Assembly (NCBI GenBank): GCA_009773165.1
Contig: WOUZ01000017.1
Coordinates: 1-64,000, forward strand
DNA from: Bacteroidota bacterium
Lineage (GTDB): Bacteria > Bacteroidota > Bacteroidia > Bacteroidales > F082
DNA: 64,000 nucleotides
Reading direction: 5' to 3'
Shown here: positions 26,958 to 36,271 of the stretch, in pieces
How positions within the stretch are numbered: the first letter of the stretch is position 1
How the letters are laid out: every line of letters starts with the position of its first letter
Position numbers and translations under genes: made by a program
Notes under the pieces: generated by a model
Database searches by the model: none
What the model was told of the DNA's origin: nothing
What the model saw: the letters and a program-made list of their open reading frames with translations, nothing else

Positions 26958-27280
26958 CTTCAAACGATATCATAAATGTAAGGCTTGGTTTCATTCTTTT
27001 AAAGGTTATAAATGTTAAAATGCAGGTAAAATGTCATCTAACACTTTCCTTAACTTTTAAAATCCAAGGATTGATTTAGACAAAATTAAGGCATTTTGAA
27101 AGAATGTAAGCCATAAACATTACAGTATCGTATTCGCATGCATTTAAAAAGCATTTTGAAAGATTAAAATAGGACTTGCTTAAAAAGCTATAATCTATTG
27201 GAATATTGTAAGTTAATTCTAAAAATTCACATTTCTTGTGCACGGATTTGGGAGATATTGGTTAAAAAAACTTGCATCAG

Positions 27281-27435
27281 ATATTTCGGTGCGCTGCACC
27301 TTTAAAAACACCACCGGATAAAATTCTACAAAGATTTCCGGTGCGCTGCACCTCAAAATTGAGCCACAGAGTGGCGATAATCTTTATAGGAAAATCAAAT
27401 AGAATTGAAACGAGAGGTGCAGCGCACCGAAATAT
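27281..27435. mobile_element. Short element with perfect 21-bp terminal inverted repeats
   Basis: The ends at 27281-27301 and 27415-27435 are perfect inverted copies (ATATTTCGGTGCGCTGCACC plus T). A third, direct copy of the core GGTGCGCTGCACC lies inside at 27340-27352. At 155 bp with no gene, it resembles a non-autonomous element or REP-type repeat. Confidence 0.55.
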
Positions 27436-27488
27436 AATCATTCTGAGTTTATCAGCAGACCCTAAAATAACAATTTGAGACAAAAAAA

Positions 27489-27565
27489 GGTATAGAGTCA
27501 ATTCAATGGTGCCCTATCCATCGAACTGTTCTCTATACCAAATAAAATCAATTAAAGAATTGACT
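27489..27565 (-). terminator. Overlapping hairpins downstream of the 27,582-29,918 gene
   Basis: GGTATAGAG/CTCTATACC (27489-27497 and 27531-27539) overlaps AGTCAATTC/GAATTGACT (27496-27504 and 27557-27565). The two stems are mutually exclusive. They lie just past the minus-strand stop and could end or stabilise that mRNA; the U-run is poor. Confidence 0.4.
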
Positions 27566-27581
27566 ATAAAAAACTTACTTA

Positions 27582-29918
27582 CTAATTCTTTATTACTTTG
27601 ACTGTTTTTGACTTTTCGCTTGTCGTAACTTTGGCAAAATAAATTCCAGAAGCTAATTTTTCAGTGTTCATTGAAAATTTGGATTGGTTTACAATCTCCA
27701 TCCTCACTAATAATCCGTTGGCATCAAAAAGCTCAACTTTCTCGATTTTTTCATTGGCCTGAATGATAAGTTTGTCAGAAACCGGATTTGGATAGACTGA
27801 AACATGAACTGTCAACTCATTTTCAGAAGTATTCACCCAGCCGTCAGGTAATTCAAGGCGGAAAGTAAACAGTTCACCCCATGGGCCAATATTGGGATCG
27901 AGACCCCATCCTGCAATATATTTGCCATTGGATGAGATTGAGTTGGCACTCCAGATTGGTCCAAACTCCATCGTATAACCAAGATAATCAGTAATAAATG
28001 TATTCAAATCCATAGCCCCCATTGCTGCAGTCCAAATGAAAGGAGTATAATTTTGAGTCCAAGGGTCAGGTGCATACACATACCAACCAACTACTATGCT
28101 TCCATCTTCGCTCATCCCGGCCACATTACCAGTGGTACCCTCCGGTAAACCAAGGTTTCCAAGGTCAACCAAGCCAGTGGTTTGACTCCATAACCACGCA
28201 TTTGGGAAAGCATAATCTCCGTAGCCTCCAATCCAGTTCCCGTCAGCTGAAACAGCGCTTGCCATTCCAAGTTGATTGAATTCATCGTTAGGATTTCCAT
28301 CAGGGTTGACAAGCAAATATTCATTGGGGAAATAGCCGCCTGCCGGGTTTTTTCTCCAAACAGCAGATTTCCAAGGGCCGTTAAAATCCTGATAACCAAC
28401 GATGACATTCCCATCATGACTCACTGCTTCAGCTCTTGAACTTCTGTTAAGGTTTGCATACATACTACCCAGATCTATTAACCCTTCTGATTGATTCCAG
28501 GCGAAAGCATGTGCGTACGATGTGGTTCCATTTCCATTCGCCGGGTCAGCCCAGGAATTACCAACAACAGTCATGGCGTCACCTGAAATACTGTATCCTG
28601 CGCTAGTGGTGTTGTCCACCACAATTCCAAGGCTTCCTAATGGTGTCCAGGTTTGAGTGTTGACATCGTAACGCGACATTTCAGCCACATCGATGCTTGA
28701 GAGTCTTGACTTATAATAGAAATTACCTTGTGAACCACAAATTTGAACCGAAGTTGGGGTAACAGCAATTTCGTAAAGGGCTGGACCACCATTAAAAATA
28801 GCTTGATTGGCCCAAGACCAGCTTTGTCCTCCGTTGTCAGATTCAAATACGACATCAGGGGTACCGGTAATTACAAGATGTTGATTATCTATCCATTGAA
28901 TATCCCGCCAGAGTACACCATCTGTCAAACCAGGGGAAACAGCATGCTCAGTCCATGTATTGCCTCCGTCGGTCGTTTTGTGAATGTATGTTTCACCAAG
29001 CACGTAGCCAGTTTGTTCATCAAAGAAATTTAATCCCAGAAAAAGCGCTCCGGGGATATTATAAACAGTGGTCCAGGTAAGTCCGTCATCTGTTGATTTT
29101 TGAACATGTCCACCATTAGTACATAGAAAATAGGTGCTATTTCCTGTATATTTAATTTTTGAAGGAACGCTGAGCAGTCCGCTGCCTTTTGTCCATGTTA
29201 GTCCACCGTCAGAGGTAATGTATACACCCAATCCGTCGTTAAGTTGAGCTGTTACAACTCCATTTAGTTCATCCTTGAATTCAATTGCAGTATAAATGTA
29301 AACATCATCATCCCCTGCAGGATCAAGTACTTCCCAATCCCAACCAGTATTTTGGGTTTTAGCAAAATATTGGTTCCATCCGCCAACATATCCAAGATAG
29401 GGGCTTGGAAAACTCATTGCTTCAAGGCCTCGGTTCTCGGTATCTACCCACATTGCTCCCCAACTGGCACCTCCGTTTGTTGTGCGCAATACGATGCCAT
29501 CGCCATTGTAAGTAAGGGATTGACCAACCGCATAGCCAAACATACCATCGCCAGTTGATGGAAATTCCATTGCTTTAAAAATATAGTTGTAATCCTCCAA
29601 AATCGTACGTTCCCAATCAGTGGAGACCGGCAACGTGTTAAGACTACTTCCCGAGATGAAATTACCATCGCCTGAAAAATGCGCTCGTCCACCAATTCCA
29701 TTACCAGGCGCCAGGCCACCAATTATCTGAAAGCTATTGTCAGCAGGATTCCACAAAGAATAAGGGCCTCCCTGACTTTCGTATCCAGATACAACTCCTT
29801 GATTAGAAACATGATTAGTTTCAATAAAGGTGGGCTTAACCACATACTGACTTATTGCAACTGTTGAAAGAAGCAAAAAAGTAAATAGCATCATTGTTAA
29901 AGTAGTGATTTTCTTCAT
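27582..29918 (-). CDS. Secreted BNR/HAF-repeat protein with T9SS sorting domain
   Basis: A 778-residue exported protein. Residues 1-24 are a signal peptide (MKKITTLTMMLFTFLLLSTVAISQ). Residues about 95-400 contain BNR/Ycf48-like propeller blades (TTNGGASWG, TSDGGLTWTKG, STDDGLTWTTV, TTDGGNTWTEH, SDNGGQSWSW). Residues about 430-660 hold HAF-type repeats (AFAWNQSEGLIDLGSM, AWLWSQTTGLVDLGNLG). The final 75 residues (VSVYPNPVSDKLIIQ to GIYFAKVTT) are a type A sorting domain for the type IX system. It is likely surface-attached or released; ligand unknown. Confidence 0.85.
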   Translation of the reverse strand: MKKITTLTMMLFTFLLLSTVAISQYVVKPTFIETNHVSNQGVVSGYESQGGPYSLWNPADNSFQIIGGLAPGNGIGGRAHFSGDGNFISGSSLNTLPVSTDWERTILEDYNYIFKAMEFPSTGDGMFGYAVGQSLTYNGDGIVLRTTNGGASWGAMWVDTENRGLEAMSFPSPYLGYVGGWNQYFAKTQNTGWDWEVLDPAGDDDVYIYTAIEFKDELNGVVTAQLNDGLGVYITSDGGLTWTKGSGLLSVPSKIKYTGNSTYFLCTNGGHVQKSTDDGLTWTTVYNIPGALFLGLNFFDEQTGYVLGETYIHKTTDGGNTWTEHAVSPGLTDGVLWRDIQWIDNQHLVITGTPDVVFESDNGGQSWSWANQAIFNGGPALYEIAVTPTSVQICGSQGNFYYKSRLSSIDVAEMSRYDVNTQTWTPLGSLGIVVDNTTSAGYSISGDAMTVVGNSWADPANGNGTTSYAHAFAWNQSEGLIDLGSMYANLNRSSRAEAVSHDGNVIVGYQDFNGPWKSAVWRKNPAGGYFPNEYLLVNPDGNPNDEFNQLGMASAVSADGNWIGGYGDYAFPNAWLWSQTTGLVDLGNLGLPEGTTGNVAGMSEDGSIVVGWYVYAPDPWTQNYTPFIWTAAMGAMDLNTFITDYLGYTMEFGPIWSANSISSNGKYIAGWGLDPNIGPWGELFTFRLELPDGWVNTSENELTVHVSVYPNPVSDKLIIQANEKIEKVELFDANGLLVRMEIVNQSKFSMNTEKLASGIYFAKVTTSEKSKTVKVIKN

Positions 29919-29928
29919 TTTATTGATA

Positions 29929-30108
29929 TTAGTAGTTTATATTATTCATGCTTTTGGGATTTGAATCATTGTTATCTTTCATTCTGTGATTTTTGTTAAG
30001 CTCCTCAAGTAATTTCCGAAGTGCTTTTTGTTCAGCCTTTTTTTTTTCGAAAAAACTCTCCAACTCTTTTATGGCATCTTTTTGTTCGGACATCCGTTTA
30101 TGAATCAT
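29929..30108 (-). CDS. Small coiled-coil protein, possibly start-less remnant
   Basis: The first ATG (30108) gives 59 residues, MIHKRMSEQKDAIKELESFF, then a Lys/Glu-rich coil. The same frame is open 44 more codons upstream to a TAA at 30241-30243 and reads YCFCKPNNKSCIADVSPFL, then CINPCDVHIFAENNA. That cysteine-patterned stretch looks conserved rather than random, yet it has no ATG, GTG or TTG start I can place. It may be a small gene with an unusual start or a decayed gene. It lies 11 nt ahead of the T9SS gene and 12 nt after the TPR regulator. Confidence 0.4.
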   Translation of the reverse strand: MIHKRMSEQKDAIKELESFFEKKKAEQKALRKLLEELNKNHRMKDNNDSNPKSMNNINY

Positions 30109-30252
30109 TGCATTATTTTCGGCAAAGATGTGTACATCGCACGGGTTAATGCATAAAAACGGGCTTACATCAGCAATACAACTCTTGTTATTGGGCTTAC
30201 AAAAGCAGTACAGTATAGTGTAAATAATTAAAACATAGGATTATAAGCAATC

Positions 30253-31947
30253 TTACAACTGCATTAGGAAGTTGATGAGATTCACATCTTCACCTTGTAT
30301 ATTGAGTTTTTTTCGCAATCTGCTTCGGGCAACAGTTATGCTGTTGACAGATTGGGTGGTGATTGTTGAGATATCTTTTGTGGAAAGATTGAGTCTTAAA
30401 AAAGCACATAGTTTTTTTTCGTTAGAACTTAAGGTGGGGTACAAATCAGCCAAACGATCATAAAAACCATTATGTACACTCGTAAAGTGAGCTTCAAATT
30501 CACTCCAAATATCGTTTTCACTTCCTGATTTCAATTGTTGGATGATTTCCGAAATTATTTTTTGGTTTTCGGTTTTGAAATAGGGTTTTGCCTTAATAAG
30601 TTTTTCAGTGATGCCAGTTATAAGTTCATTCTTTTTTAAAAGGTACATCACATTCGTTGTGAGCTCTCTGTTTTTATAATCAAGCTCTTCCTTGAGTTTT
30701 TGTTTTTCGAGCAAGGTGTTTTTGTGCTCAAGTTCAAGTTTATCTTTTAGTAAGCGATCGTTTCTGATTCGACTTCGCTGAAGAAATATGAGAAGAACTG
30801 ATATCAACAGCATGAAAAATAGAGAGCCTCCTATGATAAGGTATAACAGTTCTGCTTTTTGACGCTCGTTTTCACGCCTTTTCAACTCCACATCAAATAG
30901 ATTTTGCTGTTGATCGAATTTATATTTCATTTCGATTTGGGCAATGCGATTCATATTCTGCACGTTAAAGAGACTGTCTTTAAGAATACTGTATTCGATA
31001 AATGTCAAATATGCCTGACGATCGTTTTGTGTTTCGTGATAAAGAGTTGATAATGATTGCAGTGAGTTGAGAATAGATTCCTTGTTTCCGATTTCTCTCC
31101 CTAAATTAAGTGCTTTTTCATAGTATTCTCTTGCTGTTGCATAGTTTTTTTGTTGAACTGCGTTCTTGGCTATGTTATTAAAACACTGGGCAACACCTCT
31201 TCTGTCATTTGATTCCTCTCTGATTTTCAATGCTTTGTTGAAATAATAATTAGCCAGATTAAATTGTCCTTTTTCCATATAACAGATGCCCATGTTATTG
31301 AATATGGATGATTCCAATTTTTCACCAAAGTGATTTTCGCCAATCTCAAGCGCTGATTGATAGGATAAAAGCGCCTTGTCATAATCAGATAATTGAATAT
31401 AAACAGCAGCTATGTTACTAAGTAATCGCAGCCTTGTTTGATCGGTTTCAATCTTGTTGGAAGGCTTATTCTTTTCAAGTACCAAAATTGCCTCATCATA
31501 GTATTTCATTGCCTGTTCAAAATTTCTCTGAGAGAAAAATGACACTCCAACTTTATTCAGAATCCTTACCTGCTTTGAAATAAGGTTCGGTGAGCCAGGT
31601 TCAAGTTCTAAAAGACTGTCTGTTAAAAATTTAGCATTATAATAGTAATTAAGTGAAGTTTCGAAATTGCCGGTTGCATTATAAATATCACCCATATTGA
31701 GGTAAAGGGCTATAGCCGAGGTGTCAGTTTTAACCAAAGGCAGAAGGTTTTGAGCTTTAAAGGCATAAAATAATGCAGAATCCAGATTTTTGTTAACAAA
31801 GTGAGAAGATAAATCCAGATTTTCATAAAAGTCTGAAGTTATTTTTTCAATATCATCACTAGTAAACAAGGATTTATTCTCATTCTTTTGTGCAACTACA
31901 CTTAAAATGATGCATAGAAAAATGATTAATGAAACTATTTTTTTCAT
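30253..31947 (-). CDS. TPR sensor with LuxR-like C-terminal HTH
   Basis: A 564-residue protein with start ATG 31947, chosen because it begins a clear signal sequence (MKKIVSLIIFLCIILSVVAQ). Residues about 40-340 are tetratricopeptide repeats (NFEQAMKYYDEAILVLEKN, DYDKALLSYQSALEIG, QFNLANYYFNKALKIREE). A transmembrane helix follows (LYLIIGGSLFFMLLISVLLI), then a coiled coil (about 400-450) and a cytoplasmic HTH (TLSSNEKKLCAFLRLNLSTK to SVNSITVARSRLRKKLNI) of LuxR/GerE type. This Bacteroidota architecture is thought to couple an outside signal directly to DNA binding. Target genes unknown; the adjacent secreted protein is a candidate. Confidence 0.8.
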   Translation of the reverse strand: MKKIVSLIIFLCIILSVVAQKNENKSLFTSDDIEKITSDFYENLDLSSHFVNKNLDSALFYAFKAQNLLPLVKTDTSAIALYLNMGDIYNATGNFETSLNYYYNAKFLTDSLLELEPGSPNLISKQVRILNKVGVSFFSQRNFEQAMKYYDEAILVLEKNKPSNKIETDQTRLRLLSNIAAVYIQLSDYDKALLSYQSALEIGENHFGEKLESSIFNNMGICYMEKGQFNLANYYFNKALKIREESNDRRGVAQCFNNIAKNAVQQKNYATAREYYEKALNLGREIGNKESILNSLQSLSTLYHETQNDRQAYLTFIEYSILKDSLFNVQNMNRIAQIEMKYKFDQQQNLFDVELKRRENERQKAELLYLIIGGSLFFMLLISVLLIFLQRSRIRNDRLLKDKLELEHKNTLLEKQKLKEELDYKNRELTTNVMYLLKKNELITGITEKLIKAKPYFKTENQKIISEIIQQLKSGSENDIWSEFEAHFTSVHNGFYDRLADLYPTLSSNEKKLCAFLRLNLSTKDISTITTQSVNSITVARSRLRKKLNIQGEDVNLINFLMQL

Positions 31948-32243
31948 TTTTGATGAAATAATTCGCATGACAAAGTGGAAAAATGATTTCAATATTACCA
32001 AAGTTGCTCGAAAAACTCCCTTCCAGAAAATTTCAGATTCACTTATCCACTTTTATCTGTTGCCAAAAGTAAATGATTTCAGTTTATTTTTCAGTATAAA
32101 TCACAAGGAATCATTTCCAAGTTGTTAACTCTGTAACATTTAGAAACTATACAGAGTCCGCTATAAATTCAAGACTTAAAGAAAACTCGAGTTGAGGCAT
32201 TGAAAATGGGAGAAAATCGGGTGCGTTTTTTCGAAAACAACTA

Positions 32244-32615
32244 TTATAGCTCGTAACCTGAATTTTCCAAAACTCTGAATTTTACTATTTCGGCAATCAG
32301 CTCAATTGGAAGAGGCTGATTCATTGGAAATTGCACAGAGCCTTTTCCCTGCTTATAAGATGCCAGTTCTTTTTTGAAAGCTTCATGACCGGTAGGGGTA
32401 GCATAAAAACCAATGTGTTTTTCGAAACCTCCGAAATAAACCAGAGGTTTTTTGTTGAGTTTATAGGCTGGCATACCGTAGGCAACAGACTCAACGGCCA
32501 TTGGCGCATGAAGGGTTATTGTTTGTCGCATTTGCCGCAGTTTTTCTTTAACAGCTTCAGGAAATGCTTCGATGTATTCATCAACAGTATTTGGGATTAC
32601 GTTCTTTTGTTTCAT
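32244..32615 (-). CDS. DUF1801 (YdhG-like) protein
   Basis: A 123-residue cytoplasmic protein. PNTVDEYIEAFPEAVKEKLR, then VESVAYGMPAYKLNKKPLVY and FGGFEKHIGFYATP are characteristic of the DUF1801/YdhG family, a frataxin-like fold sometimes annotated as iron chaperone. Length is normal. Single gene with about 70 nt to thiL. Biochemical role uncertain. Confidence 0.85.
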   Translation of the reverse strand: MKQKNVIPNTVDEYIEAFPEAVKEKLRQMRQTITLHAPMAVESVAYGMPAYKLNKKPLVYFGGFEKHIGFYATPTGHEAFKKELASYKQGKGSVQFPMNQPLPIELIAEIVKFRVLENSGYEL

Positions 32616-32683
32616 ACAACATTTTTTGAGATGGCATAAAAATAGCTAAAACATGAAACATCTCAGAAAAAAAGGAGTCAATT

Positions 32684-33748
32684 CTAATAATCTGCCTTGT
32701 TTTTCAAGGCATCCCATCCCTGAGCGGTGAGTCCGATCACCTGGCTGTCGCTTGTTACCATATCGGCATGACCTTTGTTTTCAGTCATATGCCCAATAAT
32801 ACTGATACCTTTGATCTGTCGTACCTTCTCAAAATCCGATTGTTTCACAGTAAAGAGTAGTTCGTAATCTTCGCCGCCATTTAATGCGACAACGGCAGGA
32901 ACCATCCTGAAGCTGTCGGCAGTATTAAGTGTCACCGGATCAAAGGGGATTTTATCTTCATAAATCCTGCAACCTACTCCTGAGGCTTTGCAGAGGTGCA
33001 TGATTTCGGATGCTAGGCCATCAGAGATATCGATCATCGAAGTGGGTTTTACTCCGGCTTCTTTGAGCAAAACAACGATATCCGTGCGGGGTTCAGGTTT
33101 TAATTGCCGTTCGAGCACATAGTCGAAGCCTTCGAGATCAGGCTGAACATTTGGATTGGCTTTGAAGGCAGCTTTTTCACGCTCGAGCAACAGCAACCCC
33201 ATATAAGCAGCACCAAGGTCACCGCTTACACAAAGCAAATCACCTGCTGCTGAGCCTTTTCGGTAGCAGATATCCTCAGCCTTAGCGCGCCCGATGACGG
33301 TTACTGAAATAAACAACCCGGAGGTACTGGAGGTTGTATCGCCTCCCACAAGGTCGATTTTATACCGCTTGCAGGCCATCAGCATTCCTTCATAAATTTC
33401 TTCAATAGCTTCAACAGGAAAACGACTCGAAAGCGCTATTCCCACCACCACTTGCTGTGGCTCGCCATTCATTGCAGCAATATCAGAAAGATTCACTGCA
33501 ATGGCTTTGTAGCCCAAATGTTTCAACGGGGTGTATGTGAGATCGAAATGCACTCCTTCGACCATCAAATCCACCGAAACGAGTGTTTGATAGCCTTCGT
33601 GATCGATTACTGCTGCATCATCACCGACACCTGTTCGACTGGAGCTGTTCTGAAGCTCTATATTCTTTGTAAGATGGTCGATCAGGCCAAATTCACCCAG
33701 CTTACTTATTTCGGTGCGGTAGGATTCCTGTTCTGTTAATTCGGACAT
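32684..33748 (-). CDS. thiL: Thiamine-monophosphate kinase
   Basis: A 354-residue ThiL, which phosphorylates thiamine monophosphate to thiamine diphosphate with ATP. Motifs: GLIDHLTKN near the N-terminus, GVGDDAAVIDHEG (Mg-ATP binding), VVGIALSSRFPVEAIEEIYE, LVGGDTTSS, SGDLGAAYMGLLLLE, and MIDISDGLASE with NGGEDYELLFTV at the C-terminus. ATG 33748 is chosen over a GTG 9 nt upstream. It follows the TPR lipoprotein gene within 15 nt, so the two form an operon. Confidence 0.95.
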   Translation of the reverse strand: MSELTEQESYRTEISKLGEFGLIDHLTKNIELQNSSSRTGVGDDAAVIDHEGYQTLVSVDLMVEGVHFDLTYTPLKHLGYKAIAVNLSDIAAMNGEPQQVVVGIALSSRFPVEAIEEIYEGMLMACKRYKIDLVGGDTTSSTSGLFISVTVIGRAKAEDICYRKGSAAGDLLCVSGDLGAAYMGLLLLEREKAAFKANPNVQPDLEGFDYVLERQLKPEPRTDIVVLLKEAGVKPTSMIDISDGLASEIMHLCKASGVGCRIYEDKIPFDPVTLNTADSFRMVPAVVALNGGEDYELLFTVKQSDFEKVRQIKGISIIGHMTENKGHADMVTSDSQVIGLTAQGWDALKNKADY

Positions 33749-33762
33749 GCTGTTCACTATTT

Positions 33763-34644
33763 TTATTTCAATTCGGAGAGACGACGGAATTTTCTTGAGT
33801 TGGCTTCATCGCCAAAGCGCGCATAGATATTTGAGATCATCAAAGCTACGGAGCTTTCTGACTGCATCTTGAAGGCTTTTTCAAACAGCTTCAGTGCCGA
33901 TTGATAATCTGCTGTAGCAAACTCCAGTCCTTTGGTAAGTTTGGCATACTGGGCATGCGTCTTGTTCTTTTCATAATCGGCCATCTCCTGCTGATAGCGT
34001 GCCTCGCCTTTATCATAGAAACGTTGTGCTTTCCAAAGCATCGCACTTCGGTTCTGACTGTCGGCTGTTAATACCTCCTGAGCAGCAATATCAGCAGCTT
34101 CGGTATCTTTACGCTTAATGCAGACGTTCAGCCAATCAGAAAGCAGCGGCAAAACCTTTTGATCCTGTGGTATTTTCATCCAGATGCCTGCAGCCTGATC
34201 CCATTGCGAAGTGGTGGCATAATAAGTGAAAAGCCTCGAATACATTTTTTCAGCTTCAGCCGAAGAAGGATAACGTTCAGCAAGCCCTTCGAGTGCCATT
34301 ACTTCTTTTGAGAGATTATCCATTTTTTTGTAATAGTTGGCCAAAAAAACGTAAACCGGAGCTGTTGCTGTTTGATGATAAACGGCCATTTTGTAGTAAC
34401 GTTCAGCTTTAAGGGTATCGCCAAGGGCGCTGGCGGCATTGCCTGCTTTTTCATAAGCAAGCGTTGTATCGGATGTTCCGTTTGCTTCGTAGGTGGCTAT
34501 CAAGTTCTCAAGTATTGACAAGGCTTTGGAGTAGTTTTTGTCGTTTAAAGCTTTGTCGGCATCAGATGGCGAGATGGATGATTTCTTAAGTGTACTGCAG
34601 GAAGCAATAGCAAATAATGATAAAAAGATAATAAGTTTACGCAT
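33763..34644 (-). CDS. TPR lipoprotein
   Basis: A 293-residue protein with a lipoprotein signal peptide (MRKLIIFLSLFAIASCS; lipobox IASC, Cys16). The rest is tetratricopeptide repeats (NYSKALSILENLIATYE, GDTLKAERYYKMAVYHQ, DYQSALKLFEKAFKMQS). Probably periplasm-facing and involved in protein contacts; partner unknown. A promoter with a perfect -7 box lies 23 nt upstream, and thiL follows immediately. Confidence 0.85.
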   Translation of the reverse strand: MRKLIIFLSLFAIASCSTLKKSSISPSDADKALNDKNYSKALSILENLIATYEANGTSDTTLAYEKAGNAASALGDTLKAERYYKMAVYHQTATAPVYVFLANYYKKMDNLSKEVMALEGLAERYPSSAEAEKMYSRLFTYYATTSQWDQAAGIWMKIPQDQKVLPLLSDWLNVCIKRKDTEAADIAAQEVLTADSQNRSAMLWKAQRFYDKGEARYQQEMADYEKNKTHAQYAKLTKGLEFATADYQSALKLFEKAFKMQSESSVALMISNIYARFGDEANSRKFRRLSELK

Positions 34645-34666
34645 AAAAAATTTCCAATTTTGGCTG

Positions 34667-34674
34667 CAAAGTTA
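34667..34674 (-). promoter_or_regulatory. -7 box for TPR lipoprotein-thiL operon
   Basis: TAACTTTG on the minus strand is a perfect TAnnTTTG. The matching -33 element is weak (TTTCG about 20 nt upstream). The predicted leader is about 15 nt. Confidence 0.55.
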
Positions 34675-35253
34675 CGATTTTAAGGCGTAAGCGAAAGACA
34701 TCGATTCCCTGCGTTTCGATCAGCACCCTGTGAAAGACAAAAAATGAACATATTTGATTTTGAAATTAGTTATGCAGCCCATTTTATGATCTGCTGAAAA
34801 AATCGCTGATGCTTTAAAAACACTTTTATTTGCATTTACCAGCCAATAGCAGGTGCATGGATACAAGTGAATTGATGACTATATAGCAGAATGGAGCAGG
34901 ATAATATCTGTAATAAATTGATATTCAATACCAAAAGTGTTTAACCGCAGAGGGCGCAATGGAGGCGCAAAGGGCGCAAAGGGTTTACACATGATAAAAA
35001 TTATGACTTCTTCATTGTCATCCGACAATCAGTAGTTATCAACAGCAAACCCGTAAGTAAAGATTTACTTCAAAAAGTATAATTTCTTTGCGCCCTCTGC
35101 GTCCCCGACAGTTGTAGGGCTGCGGCCTCCGAGGTTAAAATAAAACCGAATTTTGATTTGACATACAAGCTTTTCGAAACAGTTTAAGCAAATGCTTGCG
35201 GAAAATGAAAGAAATCAATTGATATTCATGGATATATGAGTTCTTCAGCAGCC
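34675..35253. other. Intergenic region with GCAAAGGGCGC inverted repeat
   Basis: No gene. It contains the 34941-35138 repeat. Outer TCTGCTGAAAAAA (about 34,790) and GTTCTTCAGCAGCCCT (35,240-35,255) are an imperfect inverted pair that resembles the ends of the 36,272-36,659 element. Confidence 0.45.
34941..35138. repeat. Inverted repeat TTAACCGCAGAGGGCGC
   Basis: The left arm is TTAACCGCAGAGGGCGCAAT plus GGAGGCGCAAAGG. The right arm has CTTTGCGCCCTCTGCG and GGCCTCCGAGGTTAA. The same type occurs at 36435-36555, on the other side of queG. Confidence 0.6.
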
Positions 35254-36195
35254 CTATTTCAAAAAATCAATATTCCGCTTCAGCCCTTCAAATTTTGTCC
35301 TAACGACAGCGCTTCGTTTAAAAAGATTGCTGAACTGTTCTTTTGTAAGTCCATCCCAATCTTCTTTTTGCATGGCCTTAAGTTCCGGTTTGAGGGCAAA
35401 AAGTGGTTCCTGGTGTGGTTTGGCAAAACGGTTCCACGGACAAACATCCTGACAGATATCGCAACCGAAAATCCAGTCATTGAACTCGTTTCGAAGTTGA
35501 GCGGGTAAGTCGCCACGGTATTCGATGGTGAGGTATGAGATGCATTTGTTGGAGTCGAGCTGGTGAGGGGCCACAAGAGCACCCGTAGGACAGGCATCGA
35601 TACAACGGCGGCAAGTGCCACAATATTCGGTAACAGCAGTCGTATCAGCTTCGAGTGCGATAGGTAAAAACAGATGCCCAATGAAAAAAAACGAGCCTTT
35701 ACGCGGATGAATCAGGCAGGTGTTTTTGCCGACAAAGCCTAATCCGCATTTCTCAGCCCAGGCTCGGTCGAGAACAGGAGCTGAATCGGTGAACACCCGT
35801 GCCTCAAGCGGACCTGTAACTTTTTCGATTTCGGCCAGAAGTAGCATAAGTTTGTTTCGAATCACCGGATGGTAGTCGGTACCGTAAGCATATTTTGCAA
35901 TTTTATAACCGCTGCTTTCGGGCAGTAGTTCAGCAGGGTAATAGTTTTGCAGAACGGTGACAACGGTTCTCGTATTTTCAACAAGTAAGGTTGGGTCATA
36001 ACGCTTTTCCTTGTTCCTTTCGAGGTAACCCATCTCGCCTTGAAAGCCATTTTCGAGCCATTGCTCCATCAGGCTGGCATGCTCCGGCAAAAATCCGGCT
36101 TCTGAAAATCCGCAATCATCAAAACCAAGCGATGAAGCTGTTTCAATAATCAACTTTTTAACTGCATTTAAGCCGGATGTTTCCTCAGTCGTCAT
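35254..36195 (-). CDS. queG: Epoxyqueuosine reductase
   Basis: A 313-residue QueG, the cobalamin-dependent iron-sulfur enzyme that performs the last step of queuosine synthesis in tRNA. Residues 1-160 form the cobalamin-binding part (GFQGEMGYLERNKEKRYDP, KYAYGTDYHPVIRNKL, DSAPVLDRAWAEKCGLGFVG). The ferredoxin-like domain has two 4Fe-4S cysteine sets (CGTCRRCIDACPTGA with CISY, and CDICQDVCPWN). Length is slightly short of forms with a C-terminal HEAT repeat but normal for this phylum. Promoter upstream; single gene. Confidence 0.95.
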   Translation of the reverse strand: MTTEETSGLNAVKKLIIETASSLGFDDCGFSEAGFLPEHASLMEQWLENGFQGEMGYLERNKEKRYDPTLLVENTRTVVTVLQNYYPAELLPESSGYKIAKYAYGTDYHPVIRNKLMLLLAEIEKVTGPLEARVFTDSAPVLDRAWAEKCGLGFVGKNTCLIHPRKGSFFFIGHLFLPIALEADTTAVTEYCGTCRRCIDACPTGALVAPHQLDSNKCISYLTIEYRGDLPAQLRNEFNDWIFGCDICQDVCPWNRFAKPHQEPLFALKPELKAMQKEDWDGLTKEQFSNLFKRSAVVRTKFEGLKRNIDFLK

Positions 36196-36219
36196 TTGGC
36201 ACTAAAAGCTATTTTTTGC

Positions 36220-36252
36220 CAAACTTAGGATAATTCACGCAATTGAATCAAA
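36220..36252 (-). promoter_or_regulatory. queG promoter
   Basis: Minus-strand TAAGTTTG (36220-36227) is a perfect -7 box, with TTTG (36249-36252) exactly 21 nt upstream. It fits the Bacteroidota housekeeping consensus on both elements. Confidence 0.75.
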
Positions 36253-36271
36253 AATGGCAAGGTTTTTAGGT

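Larger units (their letters stand above)
26958..27581. other. AT-rich intergenic region with inverted-repeat element
   Basis: Between uvrC and the T9SS gene. It holds the 27281-27435 element and the 27489-27565 hairpins listed separately. A GTTTATCAGCAGACCCT copy at about 27,452-27,468 matches the end of the element at 36,272-36,659. No gene seen. Confidence 0.5.
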
